Below, one piece after another: positions 45,679-58,092 of a stretch of DNA of 64,000 nt; within the stretch, counting starts at the first letter, position 1; the number at the start of each line of letters is the position of its first letter. This DNA is from Ziziphus jujuba (lineage: Eukaryota; Streptophyta; Magnoliopsida; Rosales; Rhamnaceae). Where the stretch lies: assembly GCF_031755915.1 (NCBI RefSeq), contig NC_083381.1, forward strand, positions 2,678,501 to 2,742,500, written 5' to 3'. Made by a program: the position numbers and the translations under genes. The notes beneath the pieces are model-generated. The model saw only the letters and a program-made list of their open reading frames with translations, was not told the DNA's origin and ran no database searches.

Positions 45679-48303
45679 TTACCTTAGATGGGCCGCTGAG
45701 CTACTTGATGCCTGAAATGAATATAAACATATAAATTGACAAGATAATGCCATTGCTAATATTAAAATTAAAGGAATTGAACATAATTACCTGCAACTTG
45801 GATGTGCTTCTAGATACCCTGCATAACCTCATATTATGCCCTTGCTGCCCACATTTACTACATGTCATGACGATCTCTTTTCTCCCCAAATTCTTCATGG
45901 TACCAGGTTGTTGCTCGTCTGGATCTCTTCTTCTTACCGTTCTTGGCATACCTGGTTGTTTTCTAAACATTGGTGGGTGCAAATGGGGTATTCCATTATT
46001 AGGCCACAAATCCGGACCACTCATTGAATTGACAATGGGACTGTAAGTTTTGAGATATCTATTTTTTTTGTACTAATGACGTACAAACGATTCAAGTTCT
46101 ATATTTCTACTAAAAATGGCTGAAATTGTATGGGAACAAGGTATGCCTATTAAATCCCAGTACATACAGGAGGATGTGTATGCCCTTAAATTAATAACAT
46201 ATTGACCACCAGAGGCAATTGTAACCTGAAATTTTATCTCATTAGCCCATACTGCTATACATTACCTACTATCAGCCTTCAAAGACTCTAGCTTCTTAAA
46301 AATCTTTGGTCAACCTCTCCATTCCACTTGGCAATTGCCTCACGTTTGAATGCCATTCTTCTCATGATCTTACACCTAATCTTCTCCAACAAACTTAGAA
46401 AAGGCTTAGCCCTTGCCCCCACTATTGATCTAGTGAATGCCTCATACAAGTTGTTCAAAAGGATATCACATTTTGGCCAAGTGCCAAGATGTGACCTAGA
46501 CCAATATCGAGGAGGTTTTTCATTCAGCTACATAAATGTATCAAGTGACAATTCCTTTAGCTTTTCCATCTCAATTTGAAAATGTACCACTATTCTTGCC
46601 TTGGCAACAAACCGCAATCTTTGCTTCAAAGCTAAACCTTTGAATGTGAGGGAAAAATTCTTGTACAAGTGTCTAACACAGTGTTTGTGTTCAAATTCAT
46701 GTAGTAACTCCTCCAACGTATTAACCAAGCCCTTCTGCTTATAAGAAATGAATGTCATCCCATAAGAGTTCCTTATCTCAAGATCTTTAATCAAAATTTT
46801 AAGAAACCAACTCCAGGTGTCCTTATTCTCTTATTCTACCAATGCATATGCAATTGGAAACATTGCATTGTTATCATCAATGCCAATAGTTGCCAGTAAT
46901 TGACCTTGATTGTGACCTTTTATATGGAAACTATCAAGGCCAACTACTAGCCTACATTCTTCTTTATACCCTTGTTTGCAGGCTCCCAGGCATATATAAA
47001 TCCTCTGAAACTTGCTTACATTATCTTCAAACTTAGTTTTTATCATAATAGTACTATTTGGGTTAGTTTTCCTCAACTCCTCACAGTAGTCCCATAGTCT
47101 GTGGTATTGCTCTTCGACAGTCCTTTATATAGCAACAAGAGCCTTTCTTCTTGTCCTTTAATACTACCATTCACTCACCTCCATATTACACTGTTCCTTC
47201 GCAGTTGTTAAGAAAGGGTTTAACTTCCAGTTGGGGTCAACTCTGAAGTTATTTATAAACCTCTTAGCTAGCCAAGTAGATGTGATATTTGAATTCCTAA
47301 ACAACTTAGCATATCTGTCTATATATACATTATTCAATGTTTTAATCTGAAAGGTCATTTTATCTTTCAACATTGAAGCATACACAAACCACCCACATCT
47401 GGGGTTCGAACACACAGCTCTAACTTTATCACTGCAATTCCTTTTAAACTTTATTGGCTTCTGGTCAATGATTACACTCTCCCTAACTGCTTTTCTAAAG
47501 TCATCTTCACAACTAAACAACATGCTAACCTCAAACTTAGGATCTCTCATATCTGTCTGAAAATTAAACTCAGGAAAATACTTATTAATGTCTTTTTCAT
47601 CACTAGATGTCCTGCTCATTAATATATCATCATCATACTCATGATGAGACTCAACGTGGACTTCATCAGTGGAAGTAGTGGATTTCTAGTAGATCGAACA
47701 CTTGCAAACTCAACATTACTGTCTACATTATCCATAAACATAACCTCGTCATTTGACAACTCATAATCGGATTGCTGAAAATCATAATCATCACCTTCAC
47801 TAACATGCTCATTCTCTTCACCTCCACTAATGTGACCATTTTGTGGTTGGGCCTTATTGCCACCAACATTGCCTTGATCATTCTTTTCACATCCACTCAC
47901 ATGCATTTTGGGGCTCAGGTTGTTGGGTGCCTAGTTCCTCCTCCCAATTGTGAGGTTCATTGCTCAAAAACCCCAAAGCAACTTGCTGAATGAAATATAC
48001 TTCCATAACTTTGCTATTAGGCACGATATTGCACATGTCTACCACATCCTGATCTCTTAGTATCCTAACCAAACCATCATTTAGATTCTTCTTAGGAATC
48101 TGATAGAAGTAAAAATATTGACCTTTGATCCCAATTAGCTTTGCAAACTTATCAAAGCTAAAGTAACACATATTGTCAGCATGACAATAGTCTAAAAAAT
48201 CAACAATCCTTCCTAAGTACATTATCTTACCCATTCTATCAAACAAGTCACCACCATGGTGAGCTTTTAGGGTAAAGTACCCTGAACCAGCAGCTGCAGT
48301 CAT
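45679..48303 (-). pseudogene. MULE (mudrA-like) transposase
   Basis: The domains of a plant MULE transposase run in order on the minus strand. A PB1-like N-terminal domain lies at 48,303-47,890 (MTAAAGSGYFTLKAHHGGDL). An acidic linker follows. The MuDR DNA-binding region (47,619-47,164) has KFEVSMLFSCEDDFRKAV and CSNPRCGWFVYAS. The DDE core has CRLVVGLDSFHIKG (47,076-46,831) and EHKHCVRHLYKNF. A SWIM-type stretch (about 46,110-46,260) has YWDLIGIPCSH. A CCHC knuckle (CSKCGQQGHNMRLC) ends at about 45,825. A final 79-bp GT-AG intron (45,712-45,790) leads to ASSSSAAHLR. In-frame stops lie near 47,162, 46,830 and 46,526, with a frame change near 47,900. The second catalytic Asp, usually SDKQKG, reads SYKQKG, so the enzyme would be inactive. 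Confidence 0.9.
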
Positions 48304-49084
48304 ATTTTACAACACAAACAAATAAATAAAAAGACATGCAGTAACATAGATGCTAGATAAGAAAATATAGTTGTAAACAACTACATTACTACTAGTCACA
48401 TTATTTGGCATATTGCTTAAAGTTAAAGTATTAATAATTAATTCAGGCGTATTACACATACACCAACCACAATGCAGTTAACACTATTTTTTTTAATTCA
48501 ATTTACACAAATATAAATATAAACTTCCTAAAATAACCCAAACCTGTGACCACATCGCACCCAGGAAAATCCCTATTTGGGACCACACCTCACCCACAAA
48601 CCTAACAACAAGTCAATTTAATGCATAACGTGTGTCTGTGGTGGGGAACAAGGTTTTTACTAAAGATGGGATATGGGACCCAGAACTAACATAATCTTCT
48701 ATCATTTTCACTTTTCAAACCATAAAAATGAAAATTTCAAAGCATAAGACCTCATCCCAAACAAAGATGCCAAAAAACTTACAACCCAAACAAAGAAGCA
48801 TGAAATTTAAAATTTTAGAGCCATTTACAATATTTGGGGATTTCATTCTGCACATTCTCCATCTGCCAACTTCGCTTTTGAGATAAGCTCAGCTCCTTCT
48901 ATTTTTGTTCGCGTAAAACTACTCTCAAAATTCTGTTCACATTGCTTAAATTTCTTTCACCAAACTCTTAACTCTAATCAAATGCAACTCAATCAGATCA
49001 TTCGATGAATCCCTAAGAGGATTTTCCCACCCAAAAATCCCTATCTGAGGACACTAGTCTCTGATCCCTAATCACATACACGAG

Positions 49085-49274
49085 AAAATGACCTGATCTA
49101 CCATCGCTTGATGATCACGTGCATAGCACGTGGTCATTCTGTTAAGCATTTTTGATAGAAGAACCAATGGTGCAAGGGAAATACAAGTTTGGAGTGCATA
49201 ATACCAGAAAAAATAGTTTAGGGTGCAATGTATCAACCCCGATAAAGTTCGGGGTGCATAGCTACCAATATCCC
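49085..49274. repeat. MULE terminal inverted repeat, right
   Basis: Inverse of 44,047-44,236; ends CTACCAATATCCC at 49,274 and is followed by the duplication TAATTTAAT (49,275-49,283). Confidence 0.9.
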
Positions 49275-49283
49275 TAATTTAAT

Positions 49284-50826
49284 ACAACACAAAGGAATAA
49301 AAAAGAAGCATTACAAGGAAGCAAGAAAAAGAAAAAAGTACTTCTTAGAATTCTACACGAGCAAAAGGCATTGAGCTCGCTCCGGACGGTCAAAGCCTAC
49401 TAAGCTGGACCTAGGGGAATGGATTTAAAAACATGAAATGCTAATAATCACAGTAAGTGACCCCAACTATTACTTGAATAATAATAATAAAAGTGATTAA
49501 TAATAAATAATTAAATAAATAAATAAGTAATTAAAATTAATGGTTAAATGAAAATAAGAAGTTTCTCTTAAAACCTCACAATTTCACTTAGATGGAAAAG
49601 TTCTCCCTTTTTAAAACTATTTTTGCAAAATCCATCATTTTATACACCAAAAATCAAGAAAATAATTAAGTAAATAAAATACAAATAGAATACAAATAAT
49701 ATAAAATTATATTTAAAATTGTAAATAATTTAATAACAAATTACTAAATTTAAAGTAGAATATCATAATGTAAAGTAAAATTATAAATAAAATTTATACT
49801 AGAAAAATTTGGCATAAAAGCAAAATTTAACTCAATATATAATATATAAAATTTCGATTAATTAAATTAATGAAATAATAAAAGAAATATTTTGATTAAT
49901 TTAAAACCTTAATTTGGAATAGATAATAAAATTTGCAATAGATAATAAAATACAGTAAAATTAATGTTAAAGCCTCAAATTGAAATAAATAATAAAAAAT
50001 AATAAAATGTATTTTAAAATACCAATTTAAAATAAATAATAAAAATATGATGAAATGCAATGTAAAACATCAATTTCAAATAAATGATAAAAATATGATA
50101 AAATACATTTTAAAACATCAATTTAAAATAAATACTAAAAATATGATGCAATACAATGTAAAACATCATTTTGAAATAAATGATAAAAATATGATCAAAC
50201 ATAATTTAAAACATCAATTTGAAATAAATAAAATAAACAATAAAAATATGGTAAAATACATTTAAAATATCAATTGAAATAAATGATAAAAAAATGATTC
50301 AATACACTTTAAAACATTTTAGTTTGAAAATTGTATCGAAAAAATCACTTCATGCACCACATGATATTCCAGTGATGCCAGACGATACCTAGCATGTCAA
50401 GTACCACTCCGACGAGGGGTTAAAAAAAGAAATCTGCAAATGATTAACTTAGCGTCCAACGGCGTTGATGCTAACAACAGTCATCTTAACCATGGAAGGG
50501 GGTGATTAATGCTCACTGTGTATTATATTTGCCAACGCTCAGGTTCATGGCTTCCACAAAATGACCATACATACTTACGTGCTAATTAACATATACAATA
50601 CAGAACATCAGTACTGTATAGTGCATCTAAAACCAATAAATCCTCATCTTTGTAGCACCATAAAATTCACATTTTCTTTTTAAACCATCATCATATATCC
50701 ACCAATCTAGGTACATGAATTTTTACCACAATAAAATCCAAATCCATAAATACTTAAATGTATAATTATATTTTTGAATACAATAATTTAGTACAAATAC
50801 TTTCCCAAAACCTTAAAATTCATTAA
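49284..50826 (-). mobile_element. Truncated Tekay-type LTR, part 2
   Basis: It continues the LTR of 43,740-44,046. It follows the solo LTR: GAGCTCGCTCCGGACGG against AAGTCCGCTCCGAGTGA, GGAATGGATTT with ATGCTAATAATCACAGT, CTCTTAAAACCTCACAATT, then ATGCACCACATGATATTCCA and a GTGCATCTAAAA phrase near 50,623. The part matching solo LTR about 3,350-4,923 is missing. At about 50,826 it abuts the plus-strand pol fragment directly. Confidence 0.82.
49905..50335. repeat. 48-bp minisatellite inside the LTR fragment
   Basis: At least six clear units, and probably eight, of about 48 bp read AAAAATATGATGAAATGCAA, TGTAAAACATCAATTT, AAATAAATGAT with small changes. The solo LTR and the 3' LTR have no array at the same place. 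The apparent 72-codon frame at 50,047-50,265 is just this repeat read in a 16-codon period. Confidence 0.85.
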
Positions 50827-52743
50827 GTCTATTGTGATGCATCCCATCAAGGGGTTGGGTTGCGTGCTAATGCAGAATCAAAGGGTGGTAGCGTACGCAT
50901 CACGGCAATTGAAGCAGCACGAACAGAATTACCCTACGCGTGACTTAGAATTGGCGGCGATAGTCTTTGCTCTAAAGAAGTGGAGACACTACTTGTATGG
51001 GGCCACATGCCAAATGTATACCGACCACAAAAGCCTCAAGTACATTTTTACTAAGAAGGAGTTAAATATGAGGCAAAGGAAATGGATGGAGTTGTTGAAG
51101 GATTATGACTGTGTGATTGATTATCACCCAGGCAAGGCGAATGTAGTGGCAGATGCTTCGAGTAGGAAGGCTATCGGATCTCTTGCTCACATCCAAGCCA
51201 TCCAACTACCACTCATGGTGGAGTTGAAGAAGATGGGGATGTTAATGCATATGCATCCTTCGGGAGTTCTTATGGCTAGTTTTCAGGTGCGACCGATGTT
51301 GGTGGATCGTATATTGGAGACGCAATTGGAAGATCCTAAATTGAGAACGATTAAGGGCAAAGTACAAGAAGGTCTTGATCCGGAGTTTTCCATAAGGAGG
51401 GATGGAGCCCTCTTGTATAAAAGACGACTTTGCGTTCTTGATATCCCAGAACTCAAGAGGGAGATTTTAGAAGAGGCACATAGCTCGATGTAGCGATGCA
51501 TCCTGGAAATACCAAAATGTACCGAATGCTTGTTAAGTATTATTGGTGGATTGGCATGAAGAGAGAAGTGGCAGATTTTGTATCGAAGTGTTTGATCTGT
51601 CAACAAGTAAAGGCAGAAAGACAGAAGCCTTTAGGACTACTCCAATCCTTACCGATTCCCGTGTGGAAGTGGAGAGAACTCAACATGGACTTCGTATTCA
51701 AGCTTCCTCCCACACCTAGAAGGTACGATGGCATTTGGGTAATCATCGATCGTCTTACCAAGTCGGCACACTCCTTACCGGTACGAGAACGTTTTTCACT
51801 CGAGAAGTTAGCCCAGTTGTTCGTGCAACGTATTGTAAGTCTTCATGGGGTACCGTTGGCCATCGTCTCCGATCGAGATCCGCGTTTTACTTCACGACTA
51901 TGGCGGAAGTTGGCTGATGCACTAGGAGTAAGACTTAACTACAGCACCGCTTTTCACCCCCAATCTGATGGACAAGCTGAGCGCACACTTCAGACATTAG
52001 AGGACATGCTAAGGTCGTGTGTTATGCAATTTCACGGTAGCTGGGATGAACAATTGCCATTGATAGAATTTGTCTACAACAACAGTTATCAGGCGAGTAT
52101 TGGGATGTCCCTGTATGAAGCTTTATATGGGAGGCAGTATCAAACACCTTTGTGTTGGAGTGAGGTAGGAGAAGAGAGACTCCTTGCAACGAATAATGCG
52201 GTTGGATTTGAGTATTTAAGGATGACTTTGGACAAGGTGAAAATCATTAAGGACCGATTAAAGGTTGCTCAAGATCGACAGAAGAGTTACGCCGATGTGC
52301 GTGGGAAGGATTTGGAATTCGAAGTAGGAGATTGGGTATTCCTAAAGCTATCTCCATGGAAAGGAGCCGTACGCTTTGGTCGATGAGGTAAGTTGGGTCC
52401 TCGTTATATTGGGCTTTACGAGATTACGGAGAGGATTGACCCTGTGGCTTATAGGTTGGCGTTACCGGAAGAGCTAGCTCGAGTACACAACGTGTTTCAT
52501 GTTTCGATGCTATGGAAGTATATTGCAGACCCCTCACACGTACTCGAGAGTCCTGACATAGAATTAAGGGAAGATCTTTCGTATGTGGAGTAGCCAGTGC
52601 AGATTTTGGATCGTGAGGAGCGGGTGCTACGTAACAAGACCATTCCTCCAGTTAAAGTTTTATGGTGGAACCATTTAGTCGAAGAAGCAACGTGGGAGCC
52701 CGAAGCGCAGATGCGTGATCAGTACCCTTATCTGTTCCAGTGA
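50827..52743 (+). pseudogene. Tekay/Del-type pol fragment: RNase H, integrase, chromodomain-like tail
   Basis: Truncated at the 5' side, it opens within RNase H (VYCDASHQG) and runs through [40 protein letters not shown] and [17 protein letters not shown]. Integrase follows: zinc-binding region (HPGNTKMYRMLVKYYWWIGM, C-LIC-QQVKAE), a core with MDFVFKLPPT, VSDRDPRFTS and HPQSDGQAERTLQTLEDMLR (all three DDE residues present), and the GPY-type module ([11 protein letters not shown]). It ends with ILDREERVLRNKTIPPVKVL, EEATWEPE and QYPYLFQ, as in Tekay chromoviruses. Breaks are an extra G near 50,850, a missing base near 51,491, and stops at 52,384-52,386 and 52,591-52,593. Gag, protease and most of RT are missing. 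Confidence 0.92.
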
Positions 52744-52771
52744 CGTGCGGAATTTCGAAGACAAAATTTTT

Positions 52772-52786
52772 ATAAGGGGGGGAGGT
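52772..52786 (+). other. Polypurine tract of the Tekay-type element
   Basis: The purine run ATAAGGGGGGGGAGG-type sequence directly precedes TGTAACATCCCG, the 3' LTR start. It matches the position and composition of a plus-strand primer. Confidence 0.8.
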
Positions 52787-55640
52787 TGTAACATCCCGTC
52801 CCAAATCACACCGGAATCCGTGCACGTTGATCGAGGTTGACCGTTGACCGGGGGGTCAAAAGTTGACTTTTTGTTCTAGTTGGAATTTCTAGTTGACCAG
52901 GGTACCGTGGCAAAGTGCATGATGCCATGAGTTCGTAGACTAGTAGCACGTCGAAAACGGAGCTACGGTTTGAAAGTTATGGGCAAAACAAGTCGAGGTG
53001 CAAACAGTCCAAAAGGTGCCGGGAGTTGACTTTTTCTTGTTGTGTAATTTTGTTTTGACTCTTGTAGGATTGTAAAGTACTCGTCGATACGAGTTAATAG
53101 ACTAGCGGCACGCTTAAATCGGACATTTGGTTAAAAAGTTATGGACGTTTGAAATTCGCTGGATACCGTAATATTTTATTATATCTGGCTTAAGTGCACA
53201 GTAACGCCATGTGTCATCATTTGATTGGTCCACATGGATGAACAGTATCACCATGGTGGCTTTTATTTGGCAAAAACGCCGAGGAAGAGAGAGAAAGAGA
53301 GAGAGAGAGAGAGAAACCGACCGGCCACCGGAATCGTCCAATTTTTCAGCCGATTTTTGCTACACGCACCAGCCAGACGAAAGCGGCTTCCCATTTCAGG
53401 CCAAACCCCAAAATCTCACTGCCGTTGGTCGCCGGACGCGCCTGGATCGAGGCGGCGAAGCTCGGGGGCGATTTTTCCCTCCACCGCCGGTTGCCTTGTT
53501 TCTGGCCATTTTCAGGCCACACGCGCCAGCCACCCCTCACCACCTCCTCAAGTCCGGCCTACCCACCAAATTTCATGGCCACGGGACCTCCGACGCGCAG
53601 GGATCGGAGCGTTTTTCGTCCGGCCTCCGTTTGCCTCACCGTCGGTCCTGTTGGAATCCTCTCCCCTCAATCTACAAAACCGCCAAAAATCTCAGCCAAC
53701 GGCCATCGCACGCGCCGCCGCCGGCGACCGTTGCCGGTGACCTCGGCGACTCGCCGGAAGTTATTGTTCCGGCGAGTACCCAGTTGCACCGCCGGTCCTT
53801 GTCCACTGTTTCCGACCTTCTGAATCCAAATCCGGCATCCTTTTCCGCCAATTCGCGACGGTTTGGGAGAATTGAGGAGTCGAATCCCGAAAGCTTTCCG
53901 GTGAGATTCTAGCCACCTCGAGTCCAATCATCGGAAAGTAAGACCGAATCCGTGATCCTCATAACTCAAGCTTCGATTCGTTATATTACTCGTAACTTTT
54001 AGATGGCGTTTGTGTTCACTCCCCGGGTATCCATTTCGAAGTTATCCGATTAAAATATTAATATATTTGGTTGGTATACTGTGGATGTTTTAGGTGCGCG
54101 TACGAATAGTGGAGTTGATCCTGCGGAGGATCTTAGCTGATTTATGCGCTTAAGGTGAGTGACCCACCTTTAAAAATATTTTGGGCAATTAATTGTATTT
54201 AATTGGTATTTAAATTATGCTCATGTGGTACAATTTAATTATGGTTTTATTGTGATTTAATTTATTTATTATGCATGAGCAAAGTATATTTTGGTAATAA
54301 TCGTACGTGGTTTTAAGTATTATTTTTGGGCATAATTGGTTTAAATATTTTATGAAAATATCCGTTTAAATTGGTGGTTTAATTTTATAATTATGCTCAC
54401 GGTATTTTATTTGTTGAACCTCGTATTACGAGAAAAATTATGGTTTTATTTGTTATCAATGTTTCGTACGGGTTTGTTAAATGAAAATATGTGGGATGGT
54501 AAGTGTGAAAATTTAAAATATTTCCCACGGTAATTTTGGAAAGAACGGTACGGTTGATTAAATAATTATTTTAGACGCATTCATACAGTATTGGTGTTCT
54601 GGTATATGTATATGTGGTTTAGCGCGTAAGTATTATGTCTCCGGTGAGTTGCCATTTGGACCGTGGGCAGGCAAATTTGATATTGGCCACAGCTGCCCCT
54701 CTCCTTGGCCGGGATGACAGTTTCAGCAGCGGTACTGTCGGGACGCCGAAGTGCCGTTTGCAAGTTTCTCTCTTTAATCTCCCCGTCAGTCGATGCTCAG
54801 GACGCTGGGTATCGGAGGGCATCACCGGTATTTGGTGTGGTGCGTCAAGTGTAAGTTTTCAAATAAAATTTCAAACCCCAAAGGTGTTCAAAAAATTATT
54901 TATTATATTTATTACATTTTAATTATATATTGGAGTATTTATTTATTTATTGTTTATCAAATAGTTTGATCCCTTGGTTTTCGGGAAGTACGAATATCGG
55001 GTTTTGTGAAATTGTTTTAAAAAGGGAACATTTCCAATGGAGTGATTAGTGAGAGTTTTGAGGGAAAATTATTATTCCAACTGTTATTATTATTTATTTA
55101 TTAATTGTTGGTATTAATTCAATTCCCTTATTGGTTATATTATTATTATTATTAAAAGTGTTCAGTAGTTAGGGTCACTCATTGAGATGATTAGCATCTC
55201 ACATTTTTAAGTTCCGTTCCTTTAGGTGCAAGGGGTGGTAGACGTTCTTCCGGGGCGAATCAGTTCTCCGTCGCTATCGTGTTTCGAGAAGTACTTTTGT
55301 ACTCATTCATTTCAGTTGTATTATTTCTGCCATCTTTGTTGTATTTTCTGTTGATTAGCACTTCATGAAACTCTGTATACTATTTGGACACTTATGTTTA
55401 TTTATGCACTGGATGGCTGTTGTTGTTGTGAAGTGCTGTAAATTTGTGGAAACAATTTGTAGTTTTGCGGGAGGAATAAGGGGATGATTTAGAAGTGTGT
55501 TTTCAGTGCAGGTAATTTTTGGTAAGTCCTACCTTTAGGGGAGGTGCTGCTGGATTTTCCATTGGAAGGTTCAGTGGTATTTTCCTGGGATCAGGGCTTG
55601 TCTAGGGTTCCGGAAAAGGAATTCTGAACGGGTCCTGACA
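52787..55640 (+). mobile_element. Tekay-type 3' LTR
   Basis: 2,854-bp LTR from TGTAACATCCCGTCCC to GGGTCCTGACA, the same family as the solo LTR at 1,891-4,923 (opposite strand). An inverted CCAAT motif (ATTGGTCC, 53,224-53,231) and an AATATTTTATTATATC stretch (53,171-53,186) are plausible U3 promoter parts. A (GA)n-type run follows at 53,288-53,316, then a GC-rich section (53,320-53,930) whose long overlapping frames do not resemble proteins. The bases after the end (TCAAA) do not repeat upstream of the truncated LTR at 43,740, so no target duplication joins them. Confidence 0.9.
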
Positions 55641-58092
55641 TCAAATCTGGACCATCCATTTTAATCAAATGGTCAACAAAGATCCACACTAAAGAACTAC
55701 ATTTTTTTGTTCGAATGCAATATGGTTAGGCTGTCCTAACCTTAGAAAACGTCAATATATATGTATATATACATCCTTCAAACCCCATTGGAAAAAATTA
55801 AATCAAGAAATGATGTCTGATCACAATCATGAAAAATTAATAAAATATAGAAAATCACACATTAGAAAACAGAAAGAACATATCTGGCAAAGTTGGAATC
55901 AATTAATGCTACAACTTAAATTTGTATATATATATATATATATAAATGTAATTTATTAGATATAAATGTAATTTATTAGTAATAATTTATAATATAAAAA
56001 TATCAACAAATTACGAATGAAAAGACAATAACATTATAGACTTAAAAAGAAAAATTAAATGAAGTGAAACCTCAACTATTAAATGAAAAATTAGTTACAT
56101 AATTATCTTAGTATATGTTGGAGACATTCACATGTGCATAATCATGTTTTTCCACAATAATCTTGTTATTTGATTTTCATATATATATATATATATATAT
56201 AGAATGTAAATAATATTTGTGTATTATTTTAAACTTCAATGGATCATGGATTACATGACCATGCAAAGATTGAAGCATGTTGATTAAATATTAATAATTT
56301 TCTAATTTAACTTTTAATAATATATTTTATTAATATAATCATGGATAAGGGTGGTTATATAAATAATAACATCATTAACTTATTTATTTTTATTTTAAAA
56401 ATTAACAGAGATAGATAATATGATAGCATGGTCTAATCATGCATTAAGCACATTACAATTTATACACGTTTATTATACATACAATTATTAACATATTATA
56501 GTCGAAAGCCACATATTTATTGTACAGACAGTTACTATTATAATGTAATCCAATTAGTATTATTCCGTCTACTCTAATGAAACATAATAATCTCCCAAAA
56601 CGTGCCCAATGGTCACATTCCATAAACGTTTTTTTTAAATATTATTTTTTTCACTTTTCTTTTATGGAGCTCAACTCACAACTTATTTTTTCAAGTAATG
56701 TTGGACGGACCTCATTTTTTTTTATAATTTTTTTTATTAAACTTGCCTTGGTTTAATTTCTACGCTGTTTTTTTTCTTTTTCTTTTTTTTTTCCTGTTAC
56801 TTCCCCGTCTTTTTTTTTTTTAATAAAAAAAAAGAGCAACCAAATATATGTTCTCTATTTTGCTATTACTAGGCACTGCAATATGATTGTGATCCCTGTA
56901 ATTAATGAGAATCATGTCTCATCTTCTTAGAGCATCCTTAAAGGACTATTTAAATGTGTCATTTTTTTTATTTTAAAAAAATAACATTTAAAAAAGAGTT
57001 CCAATAAATTTTTTATTTTAACTTTTTAATATAAAGAGTTGGTGTGTCTCTCCAAATGTAGAGAGCCAAAATCACTATTTATTTTAATATTATATAAATT
57101 TAATTGAATGTAACATATTTTTCTATGTCATTATTATAATATTTAAAAAATAGATAATTCATATAAAAAAGAAGGATTACAAGTAAAATAATAAATGTTT
57201 ATCGAAAAAATAAAAATAAAAAGCTTAAATAGAAAGTTTGTTGTAGATTATTTTCAAATTTTACTAGTTATTTTAAAAGATACTCTTTATTATAGAAAAT
57301 ATACTCTTTTATCTTAAAAAATCTCTTAAGAATACTTTTAAACGATATTTAATTATCAAATATAACAATCATTTCCTGACAATTTAATTGGTTTCAAAAT
57401 TTCGCTCTTTACATTTTCATCCAATTTAACATGCTAGATAGGGACCTTCTAAATAAAGAAGGAATCCAAGTGGTGGTGATTAGAATTGTACGTTTTCATC
57501 AAGTGCAAGGAGCTTAAAATATAAACGTGCTAATAAATTGTGTTCTTCCAATTGATTCTTTTATTTTGGATCTTTTTGGTAATGCTTTTATTTTGAATCT
57601 TTCTCTTTTAGGACTGGGCATATGTATATAAAAATATACATACATCTATACTTCAATATTATTAAAAAAAAATAATAATAAAAAAAGGAATTATTATTTT
57701 TAAGCGTATGTAGTATTCATATTTGGTCTCCTTCCAAAATCCCAGCCGTTGAGAAGGCGTTCCAGCTGGCAGCAACATATATATATATATATATGATATG
57801 AACTAAAACACAATGTATGTACAGAAAAATTAATTCCAGGTTATTAGCTTCAATTATTCAACAAATTAAAAACCGGTCGGGCAAAATATATAAATAAAAA
57901 CTACTCAGGGGTATTAAGATGGCAAAAAATCTGCCCATTAATTGAATGCCTACAGGCATTGAGTACCCGCTGTGTTCTGCCTCTGCCTAATTGTCTTCAA
58001 TAAGCCCACCAGGCCCAAATTCGGAATACTCCTAGGAAAGGGAGTAAATTGGGAAGCCCAAAACAGATTACAACTCTAACAAATATATTATA
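55641..58092. other. AT-rich intergenic region
   Basis: No gene is supported. It holds (TA)n tracts (about 55,925-55,943, 56,180-56,200, 57,777-57,796) and one MITE, listed separately. Confidence 0.4.
56930..57336. mobile_element. MITE, GAGCATCCTTAAAGG type
   Basis: About 407 bp with inverted ends: GCATCCTTAAAGGACTATTT on the left and, read inward, GTATTCTTAAGAGATTTTTT on the right. It is non-coding. The leading GAGCATCC resembles the GAGCATCTCC repeats near 9,637 and 16,232, but the interiors differ. Target duplication was not resolved. Confidence 0.55.

Larger units (their letters stand above)
44047..49274 (-). mobile_element. Complete Mutator-like element with transposase and GRF zinc-finger gene
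   Basis: This 5,228-bp element has inverted repeats of about 190 bp (44,047-44,236 and 49,085-49,274) and a perfect 9-bp target duplication. The outer ends read GGGATATTGGCAGCTATG (left) and GGGATATTGGTAGCTATG (right, inward). It interrupts the truncated Tekay LTR, so it is the younger of the two. Inside are a minus-strand mudrA-like transposase and a plus-strand GRF zinc-finger gene that converge near 45,100-45,680. Both genes are broken. The 900 bp between the transposase start and the right TIR (48,304-49,084) holds no frame and probably carries its promoter and 5' leader. Confidence 0.93.

Noticed and set aside
50047..50265. 72-codon frame with repeated KHQFEIN-like words
   Set aside because: It is a 48-bp minisatellite read in frame, not a protein.
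53211..53912. 233-codon and 171-codon frames in the 3' LTR
   Set aside because: Same GC-rich LTR section as above; frames on several phases overlap and include the GA-repeat-encoded REREREK stretch. Not treated as genes.
43740..55640. A single complete element bounded by the LTR fragment and the 3' LTR
   Set aside because: The two LTRs are in opposite orientation, the left one is truncated, and the outer flanks (GTCAT and TCAAA) do not match.
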